Positions 18,844-28,765 are shown, counted from the first letter of the stretch. The stretch: DNA of 64,000 nucleotides from Pseudoalteromonas luteoviolacea (GCF_001750165.1 NZ_CP015411.1:3004001-3068000), one strand, 5' to 3'. Notes: generated by a model not told the origin, from the letters alone. Program-made: numbers and translations.

Positions 18844-20388
18844 ATGAACTATATCAAAAACTCAATTTTTACAGGTATTATCTTTTCACAATTACTTTTT
18901 ACACCACTTTGTTTTGGCTCAGCGCTAGAACACAAGCAAATTGATGCATTGGTCGAAAAAGCAATGGATAAACTCAATATTCCAGGCGTGGCTTTAGCTG
19001 TGGTTAGTAGTAATAAGGTCCTGTACGCCAAAGGACATGGGGTTCAGTCAATTGAAACAAACACACCTGTAGATACAGACACTTTATTTCAAGTTGCCTC
19101 TATTTCTAAATCATTTAGAACCGCTGCACTTGCGCTATTAGTCGACGAGGGTAAACTCAGCTGGGATGACAAAGTCATTGACCACCTTCCTCACTTTCAA
19201 ATGTATGACCCTTGGGTCACGCGAGAATTTACCATTAGGGACTTATTAACTCACCGCTCTGGTTTACCACTTGGAGCAGGAGATCTGCTGCAATGGCCAG
19301 ATGCACATGCTACACCAGACGAAGTTATTGCAGCATTAAAGTATCTAAAGCCAACAAGCTCATTTAGAACCGAGTATTCCTATAACAACTTAATGTATAC
19401 CGTTGCGGAAGAAGTCATTCGCGTAGTCAGTAAAATGCCGTGGGATCAATATGTGGAGAAGGCGTTGATTTCACCTTTAAAGATGAATGGCTGTGTTGCC
19501 AGCCCTAAACGAATCATGCAAAAAGATAAACGCGCGATGCCTCATATGGAAGTCAATGGGCAGTTGAAAACCACCTTTTTCAAAGACGATGAACACATCA
19601 ATTGCGACGTTGCAGGTATGGCCAAGTGGGCGAAAATGTTCCTCTCCAAAGGTAAATTGCCTGATGGGCAGGTGTTAATCACAGAGGAGCAACAACAAGA
19701 AATGTGGAAACCCGTTACATTGCAAAAAGTCTCCTACATTGACCAAAAGTACGCACAAACTCACTTTCAAGCATATGGTCTGGGGTGGCGACTAAAAGAC
19801 TTTCATGGCCATTTACATGTATCGCATGGCGGTGCGGTGCAAGGCATGACTTCCCACATCGCTTTTCTACCTGAAAAAGGCATCGCCGTGATTGCCCTAA
19901 CTAATCAATGGTCGCGCGCGGCGCAGGGTCTTACTGCAACCATACTAGAACACTATATTGAGCAAGAGCCAACGGATTACATTGATGTCTATATAGAAGG
20001 AAATAAACGTTACAAAGAGTACCTAAAACAACAAAAGAAGACAGAGCAGCCACTCGAAGTTAGCTCAACCAAGCCGCCTTTAGCGCTGAGTCAATACGCT
20101 GGCACTTACCGAGATGACTGGTATGGTACTGTTAAAGTCACTATCTCAAACGCAAAGTTACACATTAAATTTTCTCGAAGTAAAGCGCTGAACGGTACTT
20201 TACTTCATCTTCAAGGTAATCGATTTGCCGCCAAATGGACTGACAGAACACTCAATGCCGATGCCTATGTCAACTTTGACGTTGATTTCGAAGGGAATAT
20301 CACGGGATTCAAAATGAAAGCGATAAGTCGTAGTACTGATTTTTCATATAACTTTCATGATTTAAACCTAAAAAAGGTCAGCGAATAA
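18844..20388 (+). CDS. Exported serine hydrolase, class C beta-lactamase-like
   Basis: 514 residues with a signal peptide (about 26 residues). Catalytic motifs of the penicillin-binding-like fold: S-I-S-K (86-89), Y-N-N (180-182, in place of the usual Y-S-N) and H-G-G (328-330, in place of K-T-G). The C-terminal 100 residues resemble the DUF3471 domain (Y-A-G-T-Y-R-D-D-W-Y-G-T). Such proteins are usually peptidases or esterases rather than true beta-lactamases; H-G-G points to the esterase/D-aminopeptidase branch. Transcribed divergently from the LytTR regulator. Confidence 0.85.
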   Translation: MNYIKNSIFTGIIFSQLLFTPLCFGSALEHKQIDALVEKAMDKLNIPGVALAVVSSNKVLYAKGHGVQSIETNTPVDTDTLFQVASISKSFRTAALALLVDEGKLSWDDKVIDHLPHFQMYDPWVTREFTIRDLLTHRSGLPLGAGDLLQWPDAHATPDEVIAALKYLKPTSSFRTEYSYNNLMYTVAEEVIRVVSKMPWDQYVEKALISPLKMNGCVASPKRIMQKDKRAMPHMEVNGQLKTTFFKDDEHINCDVAGMAKWAKMFLSKGKLPDGQVLITEEQQQEMWKPVTLQKVSYIDQKYAQTHFQAYGLGWRLKDFHGHLHVSHGGAVQGMTSHIAFLPEKGIAVIALTNQWSRAAQGLTATILEHYIEQEPTDYIDVYIEGNKRYKEYLKQQKKTEQPLEVSSTKPPLALSQYAGTYRDDWYGTVKVTISNAKLHIKFSRSKALNGTLLHLQGNRFAAKWTDRTLNADAYVNFDVDFEGNITGFKMKAISRSTDFSYNFHDLNLKKVSE

Positions 20389-20424
20389 CAAGGTAACTTT
20401 GTTGCCTTCGTAGTCATATAAAAA

Positions 20425-20467
20425 ATACCCACTTACTCTTTGCGGATCGTATTGCTTAAGTGGGTAT
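20425..20467 (-). terminator. Intrinsic terminator for the downstream minus-strand hydrolase
   Basis: ATACCCACTTA (20425-20435) pairs perfectly with TAAGTGGGTAT (20457-20467). On the minus strand the stem is followed by a run of T (GTATTTTTTATA), so it ends the gene that stops at 20525. It may also slow transcription coming from the plus-strand hydrolase. Confidence 0.8.
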
Positions 20468-20524
20468 ACAAACGTAAATTTGTCGAAATTACAGCCACCT
20501 TCAATATGAACGCAAAGTATAGCT

Positions 20525-22537
20525 CTAACTCACATAGTTAAAACCTATTGCATTCCACACCCAAAATACATACAAGAAGCTCAAGCAACTCAAAGTAAAA
20601 ATCGAATAGTGGCACTTGTATAGCATCCCCAATTCTTTCTGACGCCAAATAAATGCTAAACCCACCACTTTAATCAAAGTTATAAGTGCAATAACCAGCA
20701 CAAAGCAAAGTAACAGTTTCACTTCCAGTGTAGGGAAATTAAGCAAAAAGTTGTACTCATCTAAAACAAGGCCTGAATTCATGAAAATAAAGCCGGTCAC
20801 AGCGAGCAATAACATACCGGCAACAATGGATGTCACCTTTTCGAATAGATTGTGAGATTTCACACGACTTCTTCGAATACTAGCTAGCAACAAGGTAGAC
20901 AATGACAGTAACGAAGCTAACACCAAAACAAAGTAGAAGAAAAAAGGGCTTTGCGGCAAGCTAACTTTCTCATAGTCTCCAGACCACATACTTGCAGAAA
21001 ACCTGGCTATCTGTCCTTTGCTATCAGGGTAGAAATAAAATATAGAGCCCTGATCTGACTGTGCTTGAAATACGTTTTCTTTGAGCCGTTTAAGCGCAAA
21101 CTTAGCATTACTGCCCAAACGACGCATAATTAATCTGCCTTGTGTATCAAGTGAAATGATCACTGAACTATCCAAAGCAGACACTTTTTCCAATTGGGTA
21201 TATGAGCGACGTGTACTCAGCCAAGATCCTGTGTACTCTTCTAGTTTACGTTTTACAACAGGCACAGTCATAAATTGATTATATGCGCCTAATTGAGGCG
21301 GCTCGTTTAACTGCATGGGCAAGTCTTTATAGTACTTATGAAGAATCGCTTTTGGTAAGAAGTCCGCTAACTGAGCAGCTCCTCCAACCATATTGCTAGC
21401 AATAAAAATACCGAGCTGTATTTCAGGAAAAATGACCATGTTAGCAGAGAAAGTCAGCGTTGCCCCCGAATGATGGTAGTACTTATATCCCCTAATACTG
21501 CCTTCAAACATACCATGTACAACACCTGTAGCAAGCGCCCTATCGTCATACAGTCTCTGTTTCATTTTACTGTCGGTATGCGATGAGATTAGTCCGCTTC
21601 TACCTCGCATTAACGAGCGCATATACAATGCCATGTTCTCTGCAGTGGCTGACACAGCGCCCGCACCGCCAATATGCCCTATAAATTCAAAAGGTTTCGC
21701 CAAGTTTCGTCCAGCCGCGCCTTTAAAATACCCCGTCGCTAAGTGTGCCTGTAAAGCGCTCTGCATAGATGTCAACTCAGACCCTAGCGGCTCTCGCAGT
21801 GTTGTATTTTGCATACCTAACGGAGAAAAAATGTTTTGCTCCATATATGTGGCTAAATCCAATCCAGACTTTAACTCTACCAAGTAGCCCAATAAACCAA
21901 ACCCATAATTTGAGTAAGACATATTGTAACCAACGGGCCAAATTCTACTAGGCATGTAGGTCGCCAAATACTGCGATGTACTCAACACTTCTTCAGGTTG
22001 GCCACTTAATAAATTACCAGCATCAGCTTCTTCAAACCCTGAACGGTGGCTCAATAAAGCGGCAATAGTGATTGGGCCTTCGAAGGTATTGGGGATTTTA
22101 AATTCGCTAAGGTAGTCATTTACATCAACATCTAATGCAAGTTTTCCCTGCTCTACTAACTGCATAACAGCAATCGCTGTCATTGTTTTCGTAATTGAGC
22201 CAATTCGAAACAAAGTAGCATGAGGATTCACCTTTTTTTGGCTACTCACATCACTTAAACCATACCCTTTAAGCAACGCTATTTCATCATTTTTAACAAT
22301 AGAAATGGTGACGCCAGGTATCGTATGTTGCGCCATCCCACGTTCAATCAATGAGTCAACATACTGCTCTAGCCCTTTTAGTTCAGCATGTGAAGCTGAT
22401 TCATGTACTGCCATGTTTTCCCTATTTAGCTCAGCTATGGCGCTGGCATGTACACTTTTGGAAATAAAAAGGCCAGCGACCAAAAATACAAACAGAGCTG
22501 CCACAATAGCTGAACGTAATCCTGTTGTTGCTTTCAT
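20525..22537 (-). CDS. Serine hydrolase (beta-lactamase-like) with C-terminal membrane helices
   Basis: 670 residues. A signal peptide or anchor (AIVAALFVFLVAGLFIS) precedes the catalytic domain with S-I-T-K (114-117), Y-S-N (208-210) and H-H-S-G near residue 355. After an intermediate beta domain the last 140 residues form four hydrophobic helices (FFFYFVLVLASLLSLSTLLL onward). The catalytic part therefore faces the periplasm and is tethered at its C-terminus. Architecture matches membrane-bound Pab87/EstB-like serine hydrolases. AAGGTCGTGTT lies before the ATG. It converges on the hydrolase at 18844, and the two are only distantly alike. Confidence 0.85.
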   Translation of the reverse strand: MKATTGLRSAIVAALFVFLVAGLFISKSVHASAIAELNRENMAVHESASHAELKGLEQYVDSLIERGMAQHTIPGVTISIVKNDEIALLKGYGLSDVSSQKKVNPHATLFRIGSITKTMTAIAVMQLVEQGKLALDVDVNDYLSEFKIPNTFEGPITIAALLSHRSGFEEADAGNLLSGQPEEVLSTSQYLATYMPSRIWPVGYNMSYSNYGFGLLGYLVELKSGLDLATYMEQNIFSPLGMQNTTLREPLGSELTSMQSALQAHLATGYFKGAAGRNLAKPFEFIGHIGGAGAVSATAENMALYMRSLMRGRSGLISSHTDSKMKQRLYDDRALATGVVHGMFEGSIRGYKYYHHSGATLTFSANMVIFPEIQLGIFIASNMVGGAAQLADFLPKAILHKYYKDLPMQLNEPPQLGAYNQFMTVPVVKRKLEEYTGSWLSTRRSYTQLEKVSALDSSVIISLDTQGRLIMRRLGSNAKFALKRLKENVFQAQSDQGSIFYFYPDSKGQIARFSASMWSGDYEKVSLPQSPFFFYFVLVLASLLSLSTLLLASIRRSRVKSHNLFEKVTSIVAGMLLLAVTGFIFMNSGLVLDEYNFLLNFPTLEVKLLLCFVLVIALITLIKVVGLAFIWRQKELGMLYKCHYSIFTLSCLSFLYVFWVWNAIGFNYVS

Positions 22538-22616
22538 AACACGACCTTATTTTTCTTATTGTAAAAATGTCGATATAACTGGAGTAAAAACCAATAGCCC
22601 CAAAATATAAGCTCGC

Positions 22617-23057
22617 TCATTGAGGGCTTTTGGTGCCATCTTTATCACATACGAAAAAGATAGGAGGCAAAAGGATTATGCTATCACTGCTGCCGAATGA
22701 AAAAAGTAAATGCTTGTATTCATCCGGTACTTCATCATTCGCTTTTATCGTCACAGGTTGGCTTACAACAAAATTTGCACCAATACTTTTAGCGTACTTA
22801 AACGAACTTGTCTCATAGCTATTTTCTACCATTTTTAAGAAAAACTCATGGTTACCGTGAATACCGGAAATAATTAAGAAATCACTGGTCGCTTGGTTGG
22901 TTGTATACTCATTGGCAATCAACGTATGCTTTTTAGTACACGTGTGATGAGATGGTAGTGTCATAGACGCAACTACACCCCGCACTGTGTAGTCCGCTGC
23001 CATTACAAGACTGGCCTGTAAAAGTATGTACAAAAAGGCACTAATTTTTATAATCAT
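22617..23057 (-). CDS. Exported protein of unknown function, 146 residues
   Basis: A signal peptide (MIIKISAFLYILLQASLVMA) is followed by A-D-Y-T-V-R-G-V-V-A-S-M and a beta-rich mature region with cysteines in H-T-C-T-K and F-V-C-D-K that may pair. A glycine-histidine patch (ISGIHGNHEFF) sits mid-protein. No family recognised. A weak GGGTAATT precedes the ATG. It stops 80 bases upstream of the membrane hydrolase start on the same strand, so the two may be co-transcribed. Confidence 0.6.
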   Translation of the reverse strand: MIIKISAFLYILLQASLVMAADYTVRGVVASMTLPSHHTCTKKHTLIANEYTTNQATSDFLIISGIHGNHEFFLKMVENSYETSSFKYAKSIGANFVVSQPVTIKANDEVPDEYKHLLFSFGSSDSIILLPPIFFVCDKDGTKSPQ

Positions 23058-23166
23058 AATTACCCACGAGCAATATAAGTTTAAATCAGTCGCTACGCTA
23101 AAATGGCTTAAGCGTCAGGAACAGAGCCAGACCTAATAGTATGTCCAAATAACTCCCCTAAGCACA

Positions 23167-23773
23167 TTATTCTTCGTCAATGTCACTTATCAGTTGTTCA
23201 CGTACTTCCATCAACGCAAATCCAAGCAGATTGAGGCCCTGCCAGCTATACACATCTTCAATGCATGGGTCATCTTGTGCTAATCCTACTCCCCATATTT
23301 TATCTACAGGACTTGCTTCAACCAATATCCTATCTCTGGTATTTATTAAAAATGCTCTAAGTGCTGGGTTTTGAGAAAACTTTGCAAGATTAGCATTTAC
23401 AACAATGCCGAAGCGCTTGCTTTCCCATACTTTCTGTTCAAACCCACGTACTTCGCGACCTATTGCCTTTGCAGCCCCTGGCGTTTTAGCACTGAGTACC
23501 CTTTTGCATGCTTCGTTATCATCGAAAAGTTTTGCTTTGTGGTACATCATGTAATGCTCAGCTGTGGCAAATAAGTACCCATTTTCTTCGAACTTTGCTT
23601 CGTACCACTGACTGAAGCAACTTTTTGTCACATGCCCACTTCGTTCTTGGTGACCCCAAAAAAAAGAGGTGTTTAACTGGATTACCCGCTTTTAAATGCT
23701 CGACTAATTCTTCTCTTGTTCTAATTTTATTTCCATGCCGCCTTGCGCATAACTCAAACCAATCAACACCCAT
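23167..23773 (-). pseudogene. NADAR/YbiA-like N-glycosidase gene with a homopolymer frameshift
   Basis: The first part (MGVDWFELCARRHGNKIRTREELVEHLKAG...KHLFF) and the second part (F-S-Q-W-Y-E-A-K-F, then Y-L-F-A-T-A-E-H-Y-M-M-Y-H-K-A-K-L-F and G-V-G-L-A) together make one complete NADAR protein. They are out of frame at a run of eight T (A8 at 23658-23665 on the plus strand); with seven T the reading is F-F-W-G-H-Q, as in the family. YbiA-type NADAR proteins hydrolyse the N-glycosidic bond of early riboflavin-pathway intermediates. The single lesion in a homopolymer may be real inactivation, reversible slippage or a sequencing error. Confidence 0.85.
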
Positions 23774-23825
23774 GTCGCTAACTCAATCGGTGCGTTTACT
23801 CACTCTGTAATCATAAGACTGCTTT

Positions 23826-24314
23826 TCAATACCCGAACGCACTTTTCCCGTTTTTGAGTTCAAAACAATCACCTGAAACTTCCAAACATGATGGTAGTTT
23901 ACCCTTAAACTCCCACTCTGTAATGGGCTCATCTTCATAGGGAAATGCTAACTTATTGGCCCCTATGAATTTTGGTTTTTCGATGCTGTTATATTGACCA
24001 ACTTGCTCCATTTTTTCATCGAAAAGAATGAGTCGATAGCTTCCTCTGCATGATGAAGCGCCCCATATTGTTTCAAGGTACGTGACATGCAGTTTTCGGC
24101 CCTTTTCGTCAGTCAAATTCCCTAAATAAGAAAAAACTTCCCAGTTAAAGGTTCCATCCTGCCATGACCCCATTTCAGCATTTTTTGCTGCTTCATATAA
24201 TACTGAAGCCAACGGCTCGACTCCTTTTACGTGTCGAGTGGAGGTTGTTGGGCACTCAGCAAACACCGACATACTGTAAACGACAAAAACTAAACAAATA
24301 AAAATTTTGTTCAC
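23826..24314 (-). CDS. Exported protein of unknown function, 162 residues
   Basis: A GTG start gives a signal peptide (MNKIFICLVFVVYSMSVFA) cut before E-C-P-T-T. The mature part has four cysteines and reads like a compact beta domain (VTYLETIWGASSCRGSYRLIL, then Q-V-G-Q-Y-N-S-I-E-K-P-K-F-I-G). No family recognised. A weak AGAG lies upstream. The gene sits just behind the broken NADAR gene on the same strand. Confidence 0.6.
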   Translation of the reverse strand: MNKIFICLVFVVYSMSVFAECPTTSTRHVKGVEPLASVLYEAAKNAEMGSWQDGTFNWEVFSYLGNLTDEKGRKLHVTYLETIWGASSCRGSYRLILFDEKMEQVGQYNSIEKPKFIGANKLAFPYEDEPITEWEFKGKLPSCLEVSGDCFELKNGKSAFGY

Positions 24315-24722
24315 TAGAGTTCTCTAAATAACTTTTTAAGATTCGAATGGCTTAGTATTGGATAGGCACTTGATTTAATTGAAGCTCATATATCATAAAC
24401 GTCTATTTTTAATGCTAATGACTGAAATCAAAGGCAGCCATCGCAACGTACATTTTACTTTCAATCGGGACTATTTAAAATACACAATATTCTGTTTTTA
24501 CAAAAAAAGTATATAGAGCACATTTACTCTGCAATAAGTAATCAATGAAGTGTAACCGCCCACTAGATACCAGCCTAAAGTAAGTCACTCAGTACTTCTG
24601 ACTATTGTCATTAACTCACACTATGCTTTATCTGTAACTGCAATTTAGCCATACATTGCGGTAATGATACTCGCTGCTTTGCCAATTTTTGCGGCCAACA
24701 ACCGAGAGTACAAATATACCTC
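24315..24722. other. Intergenic, nothing recognised
   Basis: 408 bases, AT-rich, between two minus-strand genes. No open frame with a ribosome site and no convincing hairpin. Confidence 0.5.
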
Positions 24723-25199
24723 TTAGCTAGAGATATCGTTTACTTTTATACACTTAGTTTCTTCTGGTATCGCCTGCAACTCACTCTTCAAAAACGCTGG
24801 TTTCAAATTTAAATTAGACAAGTCGCCTATTGGATACCATTTAAATTCAAGCTCTATATCAGATTCAATCCCTCGAAACGTTTTACCTATTGGCAACCTC
24901 TCTGGTGCCACTAACTCTGTTAAGAAGTAATTTGAGATTTCATGATATTTTTTCCCTGCATATACGAAGAAATTTTCAACGTACCATATATGACGTTTTA
25001 CTACCGTATCTATATCTAATTCTTCGAGTAACTCTCTACTTATTGTCGCATCTGAATTTTCGAAAAATTCGACTCTACCGCCCGGTAAAGCCCAAAAGGA
25101 CTCTTCAATATTTCGATGAAGTAATATATGACCATTATGAATAATCACAGCGACACTGCGAAAATTAAAACATGAATCTGCATTATCAAATTTCAGCAC
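24723..25199 (-). CDS. NUDIX hydrolase
   Basis: 158 residues. The Nudix box reads G-G-R-V-E-F-F-E-N then R-E-L-L-E-E-L-D-I (about residues 40-63); the three metal-binding glutamates are present, while the usual Gly near the end is Asp. The flanking strands (SVAVIIHNGHILLHR and FWALPGGRVEF) fit the fold. It hydrolyses a nucleoside diphosphate linked to some group X; the substrate cannot be told. The start is GTG behind a purine-rich AGGGGGAGAAG. Stand-alone gene. Confidence 0.88.
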   Translation of the reverse strand: MLKFDNADSCFNFRSVAVIIHNGHILLHRNIEESFWALPGGRVEFFENSDATISRELLEELDIDTVVKRHIWYVENFFVYAGKKYHEISNYFLTELVAPERLPIGKTFRGIESDIELEFKWYPIGDLSNLNLKPAFLKSELQAIPEETKCIKVNDISS

Positions 25200-25592
25200 C
25201 TTCTCCCCCTCTTCGCTTTCTATTAGGTTGAGTAAATTAATTATTTAGTCCAAAGCTCAATGAGACAAAAATCGTATATGCCTCCCTTTTACACTTTTTA
25301 GGTAATTTTACTGAAATACACAAACATAAAAAGCTAGTACTAAAATTGTGACTAAAAACATGACTTAGCCGCAAAGCATAACGCTATGTTTAGCTTTAGC
25401 CTGATATTTTTTATTGTATAACGTCAAAATTTAGACTTAAGCCACCGAAAAGATAAAGCAAAGGGAAAGCCACTTTTCAAATATACTTACATTTAATTTA
25501 TAAACTGATAAAGTACTTAGACTATTTTTCGGTCATTGAAAAAATAATGTTCCCAGTATAATCAAATATGACCATCACTTTTGAGAATCAAT
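25200..25592. other. Intergenic, nothing recognised
   Basis: 393 bases between divergent genes; it must hold both promoters. Very AT-rich near the plus-strand gene. No other feature seen. Confidence 0.5.
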
Positions 25593-26321
25593 ATGAGTAA
25601 AACGCTAAGCTTTATAAAAAAATCTAACCAAGTATTGTTCTTTATCGCGGTTACACTATTTATCATCGTAGTGTCTATCGACTTTATTACTGACTTTTTC
25701 GACAACAAATATGAGCCCCCCAAAATTGCACTTGTCGATAACAAAGGCGAACAAACTCAGGTCAAAAAAACACAGTACACCATAGAGTATTTCGACAAAT
25801 TAAAAGACGTATACATTTTTGAACTAAGTTCCAAAGAGATTGATATTAGTCAAACCCACGATGGCGAAATCGTTGAAATGTTCGCCAAATCAGAAGTGTC
25901 GCTCGACTTATATACCGTGCCATACTTATCCAAAAACGCAGTCAATTTGATGTTTGTGAGAGAAAATGGCGAACGCCACATGTTATTGAAAAAAGACGGA
26001 TTGATACTAGATATCTCAAAAGCAAAGTTCGCAACAAACGAGGCTGGCTATTTACTTGATAGGAATCTTTATCTGATTATCAATGAAGATACCAATCAAA
26101 ACGGCTATCTGGACCAAGACGATTCAGTCAAGCTATTTACATCAACTTTTGATGGCAAAGACTTAAGTCTTGTATTGCAGGATGTCGGCAACTTTAGTTT
26201 AATCAGCGATAATAAGGTGTTAATCTCTCAAAAAGGTAAGTCGCCAAAATTTTATGCATTTGAAGTCAAAAATTCAGCTTTATTGCCGTTAAATACCTCA
26301 TTGCATACACATAATGAATAG
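25593..26321 (+). CDS. Single-pass membrane protein with an EF-hand-like loop, unknown
   Basis: About 242 residues. One membrane helix near the start (LFFIAVTLFIIVVSIDFI) anchors a periplasmic domain. Within it D-T-N-Q-N-G-Y-L-D-Q-D-D matches the calcium-binding EF-hand/dockerin loop (D at 1, N at 3, N at 5, D at 9, D at 12). The rest is beta-rich and unrecognised. The ATG follows TTTTGAGAATCAAT, a weak site. The loop suggests calcium-dependent folding or adhesion, as inference. Confidence 0.65.
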   Translation: MSKTLSFIKKSNQVLFFIAVTLFIIVVSIDFITDFFDNKYEPPKIALVDNKGEQTQVKKTQYTIEYFDKLKDVYIFELSSKEIDISQTHDGEIVEMFAKSEVSLDLYTVPYLSKNAVNLMFVRENGERHMLLKKDGLILDISKAKFATNEAGYLLDRNLYLIINEDTNQNGYLDQDDSVKLFTSTFDGKDLSLVLQDVGNFSLISDNKVLISQKGKSPKFYAFEVKNSALLPLNTSLHTHNE

Positions 26322-26520
26322 CCATAAAACCGGCTTGTAATTACATTAAAATAAAGCAACCCCGTTAAGGTGTGGGCAATAAGTAACTTTGGTTACACAC
26401 TGTAAATACTGAAAATTAGCAGGGTTAGGTTACTTACCACTTGAGGTACTTACTTTTTGAATAACCGATGCAAGCACCTCCCACTTAAAAACAATATCGT
26501 AGAGAAGCCTAAAAACACAC

Positions 26521-26925
26521 TTAAGCGCCCAAAAGTGGTAAGTGCTTTCTTTGTTGATAGGTGAGCGCTAGCTCTAAGCAATGCTTTATAATAACTTTCG
26601 GCAAAGGTTCCGATAAAGACAAAACAATAGCCCTATTCCCCTGAAACTGTAAGACTTCACCATAAAGCGCTTTATAAGTATCAACTAACTTTGTTTGGCA
26701 GTGAAAAAACATACAATATTTTTTTGGTGTAGCGGGTTTCCAATCTATTCTTATCGGACTACCAAGTTTCACTTTATAACTTGGCTCACCCCATTTGATA
26801 GACTCTTCAACAACTCCCAAATCAAGCTCTCTCGCCACCTCAAAGATTAAACCTCGTAATGCTTCAAGACGAGCTCTGACGAGTTCCGGATAATCACCCC
26901 AACAAACTTTGCACACCTCATCCAT
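26521..26925 (-). CDS. DUF1801 family protein
   Basis: 134 residues. It shows the family pattern: L-R-G-L-I-F-E-V-A near the start, then E-E-S-I-K-W-G-E-P-S-Y, a strand with K-K-Y-C-M-F-F-H-C, and N-R-A-I-V-L-S-L late. DUF1801 (YdhG-like) proteins are small soluble proteins related to the frataxin-like fold; their function is unsettled. No signal or membrane segment. Two cysteines in V-C-K-V-C-W near the start are notable. Isolated gene. Confidence 0.8.
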   Translation of the reverse strand: MDEVCKVCWGDYPELVRARLEALRGLIFEVARELDLGVVEESIKWGEPSYKVKLGSPIRIDWKPATPKKYCMFFHCQTKLVDTYKALYGEVLQFQGNRAIVLSLSEPLPKVIIKHCLELALTYQQRKHLPLLGA

Positions 26926-27211
26926 ATTCCCTCTCTATATTCATAGTCTGTGTCTAAATGACAGTGCTTAACATCAATCAGAAGCTAAACCAGAGATTAC
27001 ACCCCTAAAAAATATAACCCATTGATAAAATTAAATATATTTTAAAATCATAAAACTGTAACCAAAAAATCAGAAGAAGCTCAAGCACCCTATTTTTATC
27101 TGTTTACTGTAATAGGCAACCGGTGAGTTGGAGCCCAACAAAGTAGCATTGAATCACCTCTCGCCAATCTCCAATTTATATAATTTTTATAAACAAATAA
27201 TAGGAGTAACT

Positions 27212-28423
27212 ATGACTCTCAAATACACAGTAAAAAGCGTACTCACGATAGCAGTTCTCTTAAGCTATAACACAGCAACTGCGGTGGCAAACGCCAAAGC
27301 GCATCACGCCCCAGAAGTGTCAAAAGCCGATGCTCATATCACCTATACCGAAGTGCCTTATCTTACAACCGCTTTTATAGATACGTCCCCTAAAGACAGA
27401 AAAGATGGGATCCCTGTAGGGAAGTTAGGTCACTATGGTGGAAATACACATATGATCACCCAATTTGCAAAAGAACTTAGCAGTTATAAACATGGCCATT
27501 ATGACAGCTTGCTGATCGCGCATCAGGGCAAGCTCGTTTTTGAATCCTATTATGCTAAAGGTCGCGTCAATTTACCCCACTACCAAGCATCAGTCACAAA
27601 AACCTACACAGGCTTAGCACTAGGTAGAGCAATTCAGCTAGGTCACCTTTCAATGGATGACCTAGATAAGCCTATATCGAGCTTCCTTAAAGAGTTAAAT
27701 TTTGATGAATCGGTAAAACAAAGTGCTGATAAAGTCACCTTACGTCACGCATTGACCATGACTTCTGGTATCCGAACTAATAGTGAGCAAAGAGCAAAAA
27801 TTGACAAACTACCAAATCAATTAATGGGACAAAAAGAAATAAAAACTATACTCGAGCACAGCCCTCCAGTCACAGCAGAGACTCAAACATTCAAATACGG
27901 TTATGGTCCGCTTTTAGTCATGCACGTACTCGAGGCTGTAGTGCCAGGATCAGCAAAAAACTTTATCAAAAAAGAATTACTCGACAAGATGGGGATCCAG
28001 AATTACCAGTGGAGAACAAATGGAGCATCCGGTTTACCAGAGGCTGGCTGGCGTACCAGTATGACATCCAGAGATATGATAAAATGGGGTATGCTTACTA
28101 TGAACAAAGGAAAATGGCGAGGCGAGCAGCTTATCCCAGAGAAATTTATCGCCGATGGGACTAGCAGACTTGTGATCACCGGCGATGATGAGGTGCACTG
28201 GGGTGGCCAAGATGTATCTAATCAAGGTTATGGGTATTTATGGTGGGGCGTCGATTTGAAAGTTGGAGATAAGCATTATTTAGGTACTTCAGCCCAAGGT
28301 GGTAATGGCCAAATCATCATGATCATTGAAGAACTTGATCTATTAATTGTGCACACTGCGAATGATAATAACATTCCTTTCAAACAAGTCATTGCTGAGA
28401 AAATTCTGCCAGCCTTTACCTAA
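27212..28423 (+). CDS. Exported serine hydrolase, beta-lactamase-like
   Basis: About 403 residues. The ATG (MTLKYTVKSVLTIAVLLSYN) follows TAGGAGTAACT and gives a signal peptide cut near A-V-A-N-A; the frame is open 28 codons further up but without a signal. The catalytic motif is S-V-T-K (about 127-130), with Y-G-Y-G and a late Q-G-G-N-G-Q in the K-T-G position. The Tyr motif is less clear than in the two hydrolases at 18844 and 20525. The family includes esterases and 6-aminohexanoate-dimer hydrolase-like enzymes. It ends at a long hairpin. Confidence 0.82.
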   Translation: MTLKYTVKSVLTIAVLLSYNTATAVANAKAHHAPEVSKADAHITYTEVPYLTTAFIDTSPKDRKDGIPVGKLGHYGGNTHMITQFAKELSSYKHGHYDSLLIAHQGKLVFESYYAKGRVNLPHYQASVTKTYTGLALGRAIQLGHLSMDDLDKPISSFLKELNFDESVKQSADKVTLRHALTMTSGIRTNSEQRAKIDKLPNQLMGQKEIKTILEHSPPVTAETQTFKYGYGPLLVMHVLEAVVPGSAKNFIKKELLDKMGIQNYQWRTNGASGLPEAGWRTSMTSRDMIKWGMLTMNKGKWRGEQLIPEKFIADGTSRLVITGDDEVHWGGQDVSNQGYGYLWWGVDLKVGDKHYLGTSAQGGNGQIIMIIEELDLLIVHTANDNNIPFKQVIAEKILPAFT

Positions 28424-28483
28424 AAGGCAGCACTAAGAAAATACAGAAATCGCTTAGTACCGTTCAGCAAAAAATAGGGCTCT

Positions 28484-28517
28484 CACTTAACCCAAACTTC
28501 ACTGTTTTGGTTAAGTG
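28484..28517 (+). terminator. Terminator-like hairpin
   Basis: CACTTAACCCAAAC (28484-28497) pairs with GTTTTGGTTAAGTG (28504-28517) at 13 of 14 positions around a 6-base loop, 60 bases after the serine hydrolase stop. No U-tract follows. The remaining bases up to 28765 show nothing else. Confidence 0.6.
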
Positions 28518-28765
28518 TCCTAGTTAATATGCGAACTCAGTTCTGAACTTAGCTAAGTTACATATTTCATCCCAGCCAGAAACAAAATACCAACTCTCAT
28601 GGAAAGTATCTTTAAACCTAAATGTACAACATCCTGAATAATCCAATGCGAAACCACCTGACATATTCAAAAGGACACCCTAGTGCCACTGTTGAATCTG
28701 GCTTAAGTAGCTATACTTTACACACCTAAATAGGTAGCAAAATTCATGATTACTTGCAGTACAAG

